Positions 1 through 8,167 of a DNA stretch of 64,000 bases are shown piece after piece. The stretch comes from Variovorax sp. PBL-E5 (lineage in GTDB: Bacteria > Pseudomonadota > Gammaproteobacteria > Burkholderiales > Burkholderiaceae_C): contig NZ_LR594671.1 of NCBI RefSeq assembly GCF_901827185.1, positions 434,001 through 498,000 on the forward strand, written 5' to 3'. Each line of letters begins with the position of its first letter. Position 1 is the stretch's first letter. The position numbers were made by a program, and so were the translations under genes. The notes under the pieces are model-generated. The model searched no databases and was not told where the DNA came from. It saw only the letters and a list, made by a program, of their open reading frames with translations.

Positions 1-492
1 GGCAGCGGCCACCGTGACGGTGTCGCCGGTGTCGCGATGGCGCAGCGACACGGCGCGCACCGTATCTCCCTGCGTCTCGGCGGCCACGGGGCGGTAGGGC
101 TGCAGCACCGTCAGCCGGCCGCTGCCGCGGTGAGGGGCCAGCATGGCTTCGAGCACGGCCAGGCCCACGCGCGGCTCGGCGCAGACGCGGCTGACCCAGC
201 CGGCGCCCGGATTGAGTTCATTCCATGCGCGGCTGGCCGCGGTCAGCGGATAGTGGTCGCGGTAGTAGCGGCGGATGCCGTCGCGCAGCGCGCGATAGCG
301 GCGCGTGACGCCGAACTGCTCGACCCAGCTGTGCTCGTCGGGCGGCACGGCCTGGCTGGTGAGCTGGCCGCCGATCCAGTCGTATTCCTCGCTCATCACC
401 ACCGTGCGGCCGGCTTCGAGTGCGCCCAGCGCCGCGGCAACGCCGCCCAGGCCGCCGCCGACCACCAGGATGTCCGTCTTCAGTTCTCGCAT
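1..492 (-). CDS. FAD-dependent oxidoreductase, N-terminal part (cut by window edge)
   Basis: The 164 codons present begin with a short leader and then a classic dinucleotide-binding fold: DILVVGGGLGGVAAALGALEAG (split here as DILVVGGGLGG at residues 7-17), followed by an acidic strand end and the WIGGQLTSQ segment typical of PF12831-type FAD oxidoreductases. The C-terminal two thirds lie outside the window, so the substrate and any second domain cannot be judged. The start at 492 is the only ATG that keeps the Rossmann strand intact. It lies 38 bp downstream of the LacI-type regulator in the same direction, so the two are probably co-transcribed and this gene is a likely regulatory target. 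Family assignment is firm; function is open. Confidence 0.8.
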   Translation of the reverse strand, partial: MRELKTDILVVGGGLGGVAAALGALEAGRTVVMSEEYDWIGGQLTSQAVPPDEHSWVEQFGVTRRYRALRDGIRRYYRDHYPLTAASRAWNELNPGAGWVSRVCAEPRVGLAVLEAMLAPHRGSGRLTVLQPYRPVAAETQGDTVRAVSLRHRDTGDTVTVAAA

Positions 493-530
493 GCGTCGTC
501 GTTGTTGCAGTGGAAGGTTGGGTTGGCGCG

Positions 531-1562
531 TCAGCGCGGCGCCGGGCCGAGCGTTTCGCCGCGGATCGGCTCGCAGGGCAGCAGGACCTGCTGCGGCGTC
601 TGCGCGCTGCGGCCTTCCACCCGGCGAACGAGCATGGCGGTGGCCTGGCGTCCCATCTCCTCGCGCGGAATCGCGAAGGAGGCGAAGCGCGTGCCGCTGC
701 CCTCGGTGCGGATGTGCGAACCCAATGCCAGCAGCGAGAGATCGGCCGGAAGCCCCAGCCCGCGCGCCTGCGCCGCGCGCTCGAGGCGCACCGCGTCGGC
801 CAGCTCGACGCAGAAGGCCGCGGTGGCGCCGCTGGCCAGCAATGCATCGAGCAGCTCGCCGTCCGCGGGCGGCAGGTCCTGCAGTTGCAGGACCAGATTC
901 AAGTCGGTGCCGAGGGCCGCGGTGAATCCCTCCCAGCGGTCCGCCGTCGACTCGGCCGGACCGATGGGCCCGAGGTAGGCCAGACGCCGATGCCCCAGCT
1001 CGCGCGCCTGCCGCACCAGCGCGCCGGTGGCGGTCGCGTAGTCGCCGCCCACGAAGGGCACCGGGCCGCCCGCATCCTCGCGCCGTCCGATCGCGACGAA
1101 GGGGTAGTCGCCCGCGATCAGCTGAGCGAGTTCATCGCGATCGAAGTTCTTGCCCAGCACGATGCAGCCGTCGGCGATGCGCAGGCGGCTCTCCTCGGCG
1201 AATATCTTGCGCTGCGCCTCCTGGCCCGCGCCGGTGAGCAGCAGCAGGTCGTAGCCGCGGGCCTGCGCTTCTTCCTCGATGCCGAACAGGAAGGGCAGGA
1301 AGAAGTCGGCGTGCGCGCTGGGAAAGGCCGGCTCGTAGGTGAAGACGCCCAGGATCCGGTTCGACCCGTTGGCCATGCGGCGGGCGATCGGATCGGGTAC
1401 ATAGCCGGTGTCGCGAATGATCTTCTGCACCCGATCGCGGGTTTCCGCAGGAATACGCACCAGCGCAGGATCGGCCCCGTTGAGCACCAGCGACACCGTG
1501 GCCTGACTCACGCCGGCGAGCTTGGCGATGTGGTGCTGTGTCAGGCGACGGGTCGTGGCCAT
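531..1562 (-). CDS. LacI/GalR-family transcriptional regulator
   Basis: A 343-residue protein of normal LacI length. Residues about 7-55 form the DNA-binding helix-turn-helix and hinge (HIAKLAGVSQATVSLVLNG, then IPAETRDRVQKII). Residues about 65-335 are a periplasmic-binding-protein-like effector domain. Such proteins repress sugar or sugar-acid genes until a small ligand binds. It precedes the truncated FAD oxidoreductase in one transcription unit, and a 16-bp perfect palindrome lies just upstream, suggesting autoregulation and control of the downstream genes beyond the window. The effector cannot be predicted from sequence. Confidence 0.93.
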   Translation of the reverse strand: MATTRRLTQHHIAKLAGVSQATVSLVLNGADPALVRIPAETRDRVQKIIRDTGYVPDPIARRMANGSNRILGVFTYEPAFPSAHADFFLPFLFGIEEEAQARGYDLLLLTGAGQEAQRKIFAEESRLRIADGCIVLGKNFDRDELAQLIAGDYPFVAIGRREDAGGPVPFVGGDYATATGALVRQARELGHRRLAYLGPIGPAESTADRWEGFTAALGTDLNLVLQLQDLPPADGELLDALLASGATAAFCVELADAVRLERAAQARGLGLPADLSLLALGSHIRTEGSGTRFASFAIPREEMGRQATAMLVRRVEGRSAQTPQQVLLPCEPIRGETLGPAPR

Positions 1563-1599
1563 GGTGCCGAAGAAGATTGCTGATGCGTATTACCGAATA

Positions 1600-1615
1600 G
1601 ATAATGCGCATTATC
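1600..1615. promoter_or_regulatory. Palindrome, candidate LacI-family operator
   Basis: GATAATGCGCATTATC is a perfect 16-bp inverted repeat centred 45 bp upstream of the LacI-type start codon, in an AT-rich stretch that contrasts with the surrounding GC-rich DNA. A related imperfect copy (GATGCGTATTAC) sits at 1582-1593. A symmetric site with a central GC-rich core beside a lacI-type gene is the usual operator arrangement; binding is inferred. Confidence 0.55.
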
Positions 1616-1639
1616 AGAAGATCGATTTAATAATCAAGA

Positions 1640-1668
1640 GAAACAGGGGGAGGGATTTCCCCCCCCTC
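1640..1668 (-). terminator. Possible rho-independent terminator of the methyltransferase gene
   Basis: Read on the minus strand, a run of G residues, AAAT, then CCC-T-CCCC can fold into a G/C-only stem and is followed by a T-rich stretch (TGTTTCTCTTGATT). It lies 35-60 bp beyond the stop of the methyltransferase gene and before the LacI-type gene, so it would separate the two transcription units. Confidence 0.45.
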
Positions 1669-1702
1669 ATTGCGACTTGTCGGATAGCGGCCGTCCTGCC
1701 GC

Positions 1703-2473
1703 TCAACGCCTGTCGAAACAGCCTCCCGCGTAGTAGGCCTTGTCGCCCCCTTCGACGAATGGCACCTTGATGGGCTTGCCCTCGTTGCGCCAGCCATCGA
1801 CACGCTTGTAGCCTGCCGATGCCAGCTCGCCCATGAGTTCGTCATGGCGCTGGATGCGATAGGGACACACCGCGAAGCCGACGCTGTTGAGCGTGTGCAT
1901 CGTGCGGTCCGGGTGCGCGGCCGTCGTGTTCAGCACGATGCGTCGGGGCTTGACCGGAAGCGCGGCGAGGATCTCGCCGATGCGCGTGGGCAGGTATTGC
2001 AGCGTGCCCGATGCGTACAGCACGTCGTGGCCGCTGGCCTCGCGGAAGTCCGTGCAGAAGCTCAGCTGCGCGGTCGCTTCCCGTTCGATGGCCAAGGCCC
2101 CGCCGGCTTGCACGACACCCGGCACGTCGCACACCCGCCAGCGGAGTTCGGCGGGGTAGTTCGCGACGCGCCGGAAGGCGTAGTACTTGATGCCCACATG
2201 GCCGCCGAGGTCGAAGAAGCTGCGCATGCCGTCCTCGATCGAGCGCTTGATCCAGAACAGCGCGGGGTAGTCCCAGAAGTAGATCTGATGGCTGTACAAG
2301 GCCTTTGCAGCCTCGGCGTTGTCATAGCCGACGGCCTTCGAGGCAGGGGCGGCGGCTTCGGCCGCGGCGAAGCTGTCGAACGACCCCATGAACAGGTTGT
2401 CTTCGCGATTGGCGAGGAACTTCCGACGGTACGAGGCGACGCTCCAGGGCGCCGCCAGAAGAGTCGAGATCAT
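1703..2473 (-). CDS. Putative methyltransferase, TIGR04325 (LIC12133) family
   Basis: A 256-residue protein resembling the TIGR04325 family of putative SAM-dependent methyltransferases. The SAM-binding region is recognisable as SFFDLGGHVGIKYYAF (residues about 85-100), with a later VLYASGTLQYL strand and motif around residue 150. Family members are often found in surface-polysaccharide loci, but here it stands alone between a His-rich exported protein and a LacI regulator, so the target is unknown. Start at 2473 is the first ATG; no strong alternative is seen. The 243-bp stretch upstream to 2717 shows no gene I can support. Confidence 0.8.
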   Translation of the reverse strand: MISTLLAAPWSVASYRRKFLANREDNLFMGSFDSFAAAEAAAPASKAVGYDNAEAAKALYSHQIYFWDYPALFWIKRSIEDGMRSFFDLGGHVGIKYYAFRRVANYPAELRWRVCDVPGVVQAGGALAIEREATAQLSFCTDFREASGHDVLYASGTLQYLPTRIGEILAALPVKPRRIVLNTTAAHPDRTMHTLNSVGFAVCPYRIQRHDELMGELASAGYKRVDGWRNEGKPIKVPFVEGGDKAYYAGGCFDRR

Positions 2474-2717
2474 GTGTGTTTCTCATTCGTGTGAGGATGA
2501 AGAAGGCGCCGCCGCCCGGGTCCAGGCGCGGCATTCCCCGGCTTGGACGGGGAAGAGGGCGCCGAGCAGATGGGGTCGGCGTTCTGCAGGAGGTGGACTC
2601 CTGGCCGGCGTGGCTATCGGCGCGGAAAGTCAGGCACGCGTGCAGCGTGCGATCCGCAGCCGATCGGCAACATGAAGACAGTCCGCGCGCGCCGAGGCGC
2701 GGCGGGCGAATGCGTCT

Positions 2718-3068
2718 TCAGGTGGCCTGGCGAGGAGGCCGCTGAAGGCCGTCGAGATAGGGCCAGGGCAGGGCAGGCTCTTCCGCCGCGACGGGACGGA
2801 CTGGGTCGATGCGCGGCAGCATCAAGCGCGTGGGCGGAACCGCTGCGTCCCCGAGAGATCCATCGGCCGCCATGTGATGGGCCGACTCGGCGGAGCTGTT
2901 CTGCGAGACAGAGCCATCCGCATGGTGATGGTGCGGCTTCTCTTGCCAGTGAAGGACGGCATGCCCGATGTCCGTCGCGCCGCCGATCGTCAGGACATAG
3001 CCGCCCATGGTCAATGCCTGCCAGAAGGCAGAGACCCACAGCAGAACGAGCGCGAACCGACGTGGCAT
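2718..3068 (-). CDS. Small His-rich exported or membrane-anchored protein
   Basis: A 116-residue protein with a hydrophobic N-terminal helix (residues 5-30) and then a histidine-rich segment (HWQEKPHHHH at 40-49, AHHMA at 63-67) and a proline-rich tail. Layout resembles small DUF2946/CopL-like proteins of Burkholderiales that sit near metal-handling genes, including the C-terminal DGLQRPPR-type ending, but the similarity is judged by eye. The histidines suggest binding of a transition metal outside the cytoplasm. No other metal gene is adjacent, so the role stays open. It is divergent from the ATP-grasp gene across about 180 bp. Confidence 0.6.
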   Translation of the reverse strand: MPRRFALVLLWVSAFWQALTMGGYVLTIGGATDIGHAVLHWQEKPHHHHADGSVSQNSSAESAHHMAADGSLGDAAVPPTRLMLPRIDPVRPVAAEEPALPWPYLDGLQRPPRQAT

Positions 3069-3249
3069 CGGGCAAGTCTAGTCCAAGGCAGCCCATCGGC
3101 CAGCATGCACGGCGACGCGGCGGGCCGGCCTCGCCGAACGCTCGGACTGAGCCCCCATCACCGCGTTGTTCGGCCCATTGAAACCGGCCTGCGCGCCCTA
3201 GGATCGATGCCGTACCTCCAAGGCAACTTCAACCCCAGAGCCCACCTGC

Positions 3250-4455
3250 ATGGTCGACGACGGAATTTCGCTGGCGGGCATGGCCCGCCTCATGAAGATG
3301 GCCTTCGACGGCATCGACCTCGCGCCGATCGCCGTCAAGCTGATCGCGCGCGCGAGCGCCGACGAGCAGGATGCCGAGGCGCTGATGGACCTGTCGACGC
3401 TGCTGCAGCTGCAAGGCAAGCGGGAGGTCGGTCTCGCGGCGCAGGCGCATGCGTTGAAGATCAAGCGGCTGTACGAGCTGCCGGCCCGTGGCGACGCCGC
3501 CATCCGCCTGCTCGCGATCATGGCGCCGGGCGACCTGATGACGAACACGCCGCTGCCCTTCCTGCTCGAGGACTCGGATGTCTCGCTCGGCATGCTCTAC
3601 CTGTTGCCGGGCGAGCCGATCCCGACCGAATTGCCGGCCTGCGATGCCGTCTTCATTGCCGTCGCCGAATCGGATTCGGTGCGCGGCCTCCATCGCCGGC
3701 TCGCCGGCAGCGTCGGGTCATGGGGCAAGCCGGTCCTCAACCTGCCCGACCGGATCGTGAACACCTCGCGCACGCAGGCCTACCAGCTGCTGGATGCGGC
3801 CGCGGGCGTCTCGATTCCGATGACCACCCGGACCCCACGCGACGCGCTGGAGCGGCTGTCGATCGACGGACTGGCCATCGGCGAGCTGCTGTCGGACGGC
3901 GTCTTTCCGGTGATCGTGCGGCCGGTCAACTCGCATGCGGGCCGCGGGTTGGCCAGGGTCGATGCGGCGCACGACATGGCCGCCTATCTGCAGGCGACGG
4001 CCGGCGAAGAGTTCTTCATCTCCCGCTTCATCGACTACCGCGGCGAAGACGGGTTGTTCCGCAAGTACCGCATCGTGCTCGTGGATGGCGTGCCCTATCC
4101 GGCGCACATGGGCGTGTCCGCGCACTGGATGATTCACTATCTCAACGCCGGCATGACCGACAGCGCGTCCAAGCGCGCAGAGGAAGAAGCCTTCATGCGC
4201 GACTTCGCGCACGGCTTCGGCCGGCGCCATGCCGAGGCCTTGCGCACGGTCGCCGAGCGCTTCGGGCTGGACTATCTGGTGATCGACTGCGCAGAGACGC
4301 CGGACGGCGAACTGCTGGTGTTCGAGGTATGCACCGGTGCGGTGGTGCATGCGATGGATCCGCCGGATCTCTTTCCCTACAAGCTGCCGCACATGGCCAG
4401 GATCTTCGACGCGTTTCGCGCGATGCTGGCGCGCGCGACCGGCGCCCGTCCATAG
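3250..4455 (+). CDS. RimK-like ATP-grasp domain protein
   Basis: A 401-residue protein. Residues about 36-75 look like one or two helical TPR-type repeats (DEQDAEALMDLSTLLQLQGK). The middle contains an ATP-grasp fold: the ATP-binding strand and loop VIVRPVNSHAGRGL at 221-234 and the metal-binding half FGLDYLVIDC...LLVFEVC around residues 337-362. ATP-grasp enzymes join a carboxylate to an amine or thiol through an acyl-phosphate. The neighbours (His-rich protein, glutathione transferase) do not reveal a substrate. A peptide or amino-acid ligase is plausible but is inference from the fold alone. Confidence 0.72.
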   Translation: MVDDGISLAGMARLMKMAFDGIDLAPIAVKLIARASADEQDAEALMDLSTLLQLQGKREVGLAAQAHALKIKRLYELPARGDAAIRLLAIMAPGDLMTNTPLPFLLEDSDVSLGMLYLLPGEPIPTELPACDAVFIAVAESDSVRGLHRRLAGSVGSWGKPVLNLPDRIVNTSRTQAYQLLDAAAGVSIPMTTRTPRDALERLSIDGLAIGELLSDGVFPVIVRPVNSHAGRGLARVDAAHDMAAYLQATAGEEFFISRFIDYRGEDGLFRKYRIVLVDGVPYPAHMGVSAHWMIHYLNAGMTDSASKRAEEEAFMRDFAHGFGRRHAEALRTVAERFGLDYLVIDCAETPDGELLVFEVCTGAVVHAMDPPDLFPYKLPHMARIFDAFRAMLARATGARP

Positions 4456-4553
4456 TCGGACCCGGATCACACGCGCAGCCGGCCCGCGACCACGCACCGC
4501 GGTCTGCCGGCGGCGGCAGAATGCGCAGCTCTGACCGCGTGGAGGTTCCCGTC

Positions 4554-5282
4554 TTGGCCTATCAACTTCACTATTGGCCCACCATCCAGGGCCGCGGCGA
4601 GTTCGTGCGCCTGGCGCTCGAAGCCGCCGGTGCCGAATACGTCGACGTGGCGCGCGAGCCGCCCCCCAAGGGCGGCGGCGAGGCCGCGCTCGGGCGGCGC
4701 CTCGGCGATCCGCACAACCCGCGCCCCCCATTCGCCCCGCCCTTCCTGATCGACGGGGATATCGTGATCGGGCAGACATCCGCGATCCTGCTGTACCTCG
4801 GCCCGCGCCTCGGCCTCGTCGGCGCCGGCGAGGCCGACGCGCTCTGGACCCATCAGCTGCAGCTGACCATCGCCGACGCCGTGGCCGAGGCGCACGACAC
4901 GCACCATCCGCTGTCGACCGGTGCCTACTACGAAGACCAGCGCGACGCGGCGCTGGAGCGGGCGCGTGCCTTTCGCGAAGCACGCATTCCGAAGTTCCTC
5001 GGCTGGTTCGAGCGCGTGCTGCAGCGCAATCCGGCGGGCGACCTGCATCTGGTCGGCGATGCGCTGACCTATGCGGACCTGTCGCTGTTCCAGCTGGTGG
5101 CGGGGCTGCGCTATGCATTTCCCAAGGCCACGGCGCATGCGATGGCGAAGACGCCGGCGGTGGCGAAGCTGCACCTCAACGTGAGCCGCCGCCAGCGCGT
5201 GCACGACTATCTGCAGAGCCCGCGCCGCATCGCGTTCAACGAGGACGGCATCTTCCGCGCCTATCCCGAGCTCGACGGCTGA
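4554..5282 (+). CDS. Glutathione S-transferase family protein
   Basis: 242 residues from a TTG start. The TTG at 4554 has a clear GTGGAGG ribosome site 8 bases upstream; the in-frame ATG at 4521 has none, and the protein from TTG begins directly with the thioredoxin-fold strand (AYQLHYWPTIQGRGEFVRLAL). The glutathione-gamma-glutamyl binding turn appears as IGQTSAILLYLG near residue 75, and residues about 90-235 are the all-helical C-terminal domain. It would conjugate or reduce electrophiles with glutathione in the cytoplasm. It follows the ATP-grasp gene by about 100 bp in the same direction and converges on rsmI. Confidence 0.88.
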   Translation: MAYQLHYWPTIQGRGEFVRLALEAAGAEYVDVAREPPPKGGGEAALGRRLGDPHNPRPPFAPPFLIDGDIVIGQTSAILLYLGPRLGLVGAGEADALWTHQLQLTIADAVAEAHDTHHPLSTGAYYEDQRDAALERARAFREARIPKFLGWFERVLQRNPAGDLHLVGDALTYADLSLFQLVAGLRYAFPKATAHAMAKTPAVAKLHLNVSRRQRVHDYLQSPRRIAFNEDGIFRAYPELDG

Positions 5283-5289
5283 GCAGCGG

Positions 5290-6228
5290 CTACCCGTTCC
5301 CGGCTTGCTCGCGCAGGCGCAGCGCGGTGTCGTAGAGCGCGTTGCGCGGCGCGCCGCTGATCTCGGCCGCGAGACGCACTGCGCTCTTGAGCGGCAGCTC
5401 GGCCAGCAGCAGTCGCAGCACGCGTTCGCCCTCGGCACCGTCGTCGGCGACGACGGCCTTGGGATGCAGCACCAGCGCGAATTCGCCGCGCGTGCGGTCG
5501 CGGCTGGCCGCGAACCAGTCCGGCAGGGCGGCGGCCGTGACGGTCGCGATCTCCTCGAATTGCTTGGTGAGTTCGCGGCCCACCGTCACCCGCCGTTCGC
5601 CCAGCGTGGCCAGTGCGCGCGCCAGCGCCTCGATGCGATGCGGTGCCTCGAGCAGCACGACGCTGCGCGGCTCGCGCTCCAGCCGCAGCACGGCCGCATC
5701 GCGCTCGCCGGCCTTGCTCGGCAGGAAGCCGGCGAACACGAAGGCGCTGCTGTCGTCGCCGGCCGCGACCAGTCCGGCCGCGCCGATCAGCGTGGTGACG
5801 CTGCTGGCGCCCGGCAGCGGCAGCACGCGGTGGCCCGCCTCGCGCACGGCGGCGACCAGGCGCGCGCCCGGGTCGCTCACGCCCGGCGTGCCGGCATCGC
5901 TCACGTAGGCGATGCGTTCGCCTCGCGCGAGCCGCGCGACCACCGACTGCGCCGCTTCGGTTTCGTTGTGCTGGTGGATGGCGAGCAACTGCGCGCCCGG
6001 GCGGTCGATGCCGTAGGCACGCAGCAGGCTCTGGGTGTGGCGGGTGTCCTCGCAGGCGATCGCATCGACCTGCTGCAGCACCTGCAGCGCACGCAGCGTG
6101 ATGTCCGCCAGGTTGCCGATCGGCGTGGCGACCACGTAGAGCGTGGCCTGCGGATAATGCTGCGCACCCGCGGCATCGCGTGCCGCCTGCAGGGCGGCGC
6201 CGAACGAAGCGGGAGCGAGTGAATTCAA
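5290..6228 (-). CDS. rsmI: 16S rRNA (cytidine-1402-2'-O)-methyltransferase RsmI
   Basis: RsmI uses SAM to methylate the ribose of C1402 in the 16S rRNA decoding centre. The tetrapyrrole-methylase fold is clear: LYVVATPIGNLADITLRAL near residue 25, CEDTRHTQSLL, AYVSDAGTPGVSDPG and LPGASSVTTLIGAAG. I chose TTG at 6228 because GGAG lies 8 bases upstream and the protein then starts as in relatives; an in-frame ATG at 6264 would add 12 residues but lacks a good ribosome site and crowds the divergent yraN start. The rsmI/yraN divergent pair with diaA and dolP following is a conserved arrangement. Confidence 0.95.
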   Translation of the reverse strand: MNSLAPASFGAALQAARDAAGAQHYPQATLYVVATPIGNLADITLRALQVLQQVDAIACEDTRHTQSLLRAYGIDRPGAQLLAIHQHNETEAAQSVVARLARGERIAYVSDAGTPGVSDPGARLVAAVREAGHRVLPLPGASSVTTLIGAAGLVAAGDDSSAFVFAGFLPSKAGERDAAVLRLEREPRSVVLLEAPHRIEALARALATLGERRVTVGRELTKQFEEIATVTAAALPDWFAASRDRTRGEFALVLHPKAVVADDGAEGERVLRLLLAELPLKSAVRLAAEISGAPRNALYDTALRLREQAGNG

Positions 6229-6268
6229 CGGACTGACTCCATAACAGGACGGCAGGGAGGCCATCTCG

Positions 6269-6625
6269 GTGACGACCAAGGAACGCGGCGACGCGGCGGA
6301 AGACGCCGCGCTCGCCCATCTGCTGGCGGCGGGCTTGACGCTGCGTGCGCGCAATTATCGAACCCCCGGCCGCGGCGGCGGCGAGATCGATTTGATCATG
6401 CGCGATCCGAAGGACGGCACGCTGGTCTTCGTCGAGGTGCGGCACCGCGCCGGCACCACGCATGGCGGCGCCGCGGGCAGCATCACCGGCGTGAAGCAGC
6501 GCCGCATCGTGTTCGCCGCGCGGCACTACCTCGGCCGGCTGCCGGCGCTGCCGCCCTGCCGCTTCGATGTGGTGCTGGTCGAGGCGGGCATCGAATGGCT
6601 GCAAGGCGCCTTCGACGCCGGTTGA
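6269..6625 (+). CDS. yraN: YraN family (UPF0102) nuclease-like protein
   Basis: 118 residues from a GTG start. The restriction-endonuclease-like core is visible: [16 protein letters not shown], then GEIDLIMRD and [10 protein letters not shown], giving the E...D...ExR pattern of the family (residues about 7-60), and VKQRRI further on. Length matches the family. No certain substrate is known for YraN proteins. It is divergent from rsmI by about 40 bp and is followed by diaA about 85 bp on. Confidence 0.92.
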   Translation: MTTKERGDAAEDAALAHLLAAGLTLRARNYRTPGRGGGEIDLIMRDPKDGTLVFVEVRHRAGTTHGGAAGSITGVKQRRIVFAARHYLGRLPALPPCRFDVVLVEAGIEWLQGAFDAG

Positions 6626-6710
6626 TGCATCGACGAGGGAACTGCCGCAGCCGATCGGGCTCAACGCAACACACGTCTTGTTTCACCCCGCGCAGTTATC
6701 ATCCCGGCCC

Positions 6711-7325
6711 ATGCTCGAGCAACGGATCCAGCAGCACTTCATCGACAGCGCCGACCTCAAATACCAGGCAGGCCCGTTGCTTGGAAAGCCGATTTCGCAG
6801 GCCATGCAGGCGCTGCTGGCCTGCGTGACCAGCGGCGGCAAGATCCTGGCCTGCGGTGCGGGCGTCTCGGGCTTCCTGGCGGCGCAGTTCGCCGCGCAGT
6901 TCGTGGGCCGCTTCGAGCGCGATCGCCCCGAGCTTGGCGCGATCGCCTTGCCCGGCGATGCGACCGACCCCGCGGCCGATACCGCGGATGCGCTCGACGC
7001 CGACCGCTTCGCGCGCCAGGTGCGTGCGCTGGGGCAGGCCGGCGATGTGCTGCTGGCCTTGAGCGCGAGCGGCCAATCCGCAGCCGTGCTGGCCGCGGTG
7101 GAAGCGGCGCATGCGCGCGACATGACAGTGGTCGCGCTGCTCGGCAATGCGGCCGGCGGCGCTGCCGGCGGGGCGGTGGGCCGGGCTTTGCGCGAAACCG
7201 ATGTCCAGGTCTGCGTGCCGCACGAGCGCGCGGCCCGAATTCATGAAGTCCATCTGCTTGCGCTGCATTGCCTGTGCGACGGCGTGGACGCCCAGTTACT
7301 CGGAGAACAGGAAGGTTCCATATGA
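6711..7325 (+). CDS. diaA: SIS-domain protein, DiaA/phosphoheptose isomerase type
   Basis: 204 residues of a SIS-domain protein: a helical N-terminus (EQRIQQHFIDSADLKYQ), then the sugar-phosphate binding elements GGKILACGAGVSG around residue 42 and LLALSASGQSAAVLAAVEAA around residue 110. In Escherichia coli the gene at this syntenic position is DiaA, which binds DnaA and helps initiate replication; GmhA isomerase is the close paralogue. The usual GNGGSA loop is altered to GAGVSG here, which argues against a normal GmhA active site. The context (yraN before, dolP after with a 4-base ATGA overlap) supports diaA. Confidence 0.82.
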   Translation: MLEQRIQQHFIDSADLKYQAGPLLGKPISQAMQALLACVTSGGKILACGAGVSGFLAAQFAAQFVGRFERDRPELGAIALPGDATDPAADTADALDADRFARQVRALGQAGDVLLALSASGQSAAVLAAVEAAHARDMTVVALLGNAAGGAAGGAVGRALRETDVQVCVPHERAARIHEVHLLALHCLCDGVDAQLLGEQEGSI

Positions 7326-8059
7326 CGACGACATCCCTCCAACGCATCGCGTTCGCACTGAGTGCCAGTGCCGCCCTGGTGGCCGGGCTTTCCGGTTGCG
7401 TGCCGCTGGTGGTCGGCGGTGCGGCGGCGGCCGGGGTCGGCCTGGTCGCGACCGATCGCCGCAGCTCCGGCGCGCAGCTGGACGACCAGACCATCGAGCT
7501 GCGCGGCGCCGCGCGGGTGCGCGACATCGCCAACGACGAGATGTACGTCAGCGTCACGAGCTTCAACCGGCAAGTGCTGCTGACGGGCACGGTCGGCAGC
7601 GAGGCCGATCGCCGCCGGGTCGAGGACGTGATCCAGCGCATGGACAACGTCCGCTCGGTCGTCAACGAGCTGGCGGTGGGGCCGTCGAGCACATTCCCGG
7701 AACGGTCGAACGACACCTACATCACCGGCAAGGTCAAGGCCTCGCTGCTCGATGCCAAGGACATCTTCGCCAACTCCTTCAAGATCGTGACCGAGCGCGG
7801 CGTGGTCTACATCATGGGCCTGGCCACCCGCCGCGAAACCGACCGCGCGACCGAGATCGCGCGCGGCGTCTCCGGCGTGCGCAAGGTCGTGCGCGTGGTC
7901 GAGATCGTCAGCGAGGCCGAACTCGCCGGCCAGGTGCCGCAAGGCGGCACCGGCGCCGCGTCGTCATCGCGCTCCAACGTGCCGCTGCCGCCGATGGAGC
8001 CCCTGCCACCCGCAGGCTCGCCGCCGCAGGGCGGCGCCGTCGCCACCCCCGTCCGATAG
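7322..8059 (+). CDS. dolP: Outer-membrane lipoprotein with two BON domains, DolP-like
   Basis: 245 residues. A lipoprotein signal ends at the lipobox LSGC (Cys about 23), followed by a Gly/Ala hydrophobic stretch and two BON domains (about 48-115 and 125-195: VTSFNRQVLLTGTVGSEADR and ITERGVVYIMGLATRRE-like strands). BON domains bind phospholipid; DolP in E. coli sits on the inner face of the outer membrane and supports its integrity. The tail is low-complexity Pro/Ser/Gly. The ATG overlaps the diaA stop (ATGA), as in the conserved operon. A repeat element lies right after the gene. Confidence 0.9.
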   Translation: MTTTSLQRIAFALSASAALVAGLSGCVPLVVGGAAAAGVGLVATDRRSSGAQLDDQTIELRGAARVRDIANDEMYVSVTSFNRQVLLTGTVGSEADRRRVEDVIQRMDNVRSVVNELAVGPSSTFPERSNDTYITGKVKASLLDAKDIFANSFKIVTERGVVYIMGLATRRETDRATEIARGVSGVRKVVRVVEIVSEAELAGQVPQGGTGAASSSRSNVPLPPMEPLPPAGSPPQGGAVATPVR

Positions 8060-8070
8060 GGCGGCAATAC

Positions 8071-8167
8071 CAGAAACACCGCGGAACCGGCTTCGCCGGG
8101 CCGCTGGTGTTGCCCCCGGTAGGGGGTTGGCGAAGCGACACGAAGTGCGCGCAGCCTGGGGGCGAGC
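8071..8167. repeat. ~100-bp dispersed hairpin repeat, copy 1
   Basis: Contains a CCGGCTTCGCCGG-type hairpin, a second hairpin CCCCCGGTAGGGGG, and the block GCGACACGAAGTGCGCGCAG before a run of G. The block also occurs at 10315-10411, and a one-gap form at 51651-51742. Here it lies between the convergent stops of dolP and the dehydrogenase gene and touches the latter's stop, so it may act as a transcription terminator in both directions. Confidence 0.88.

Noticed and set aside
2474..2717. Possible small genes in the gap before the His-rich protein
   Set aside because: Open frames here have no ribosome site or plausible composition and overlap on both strands as shadows.
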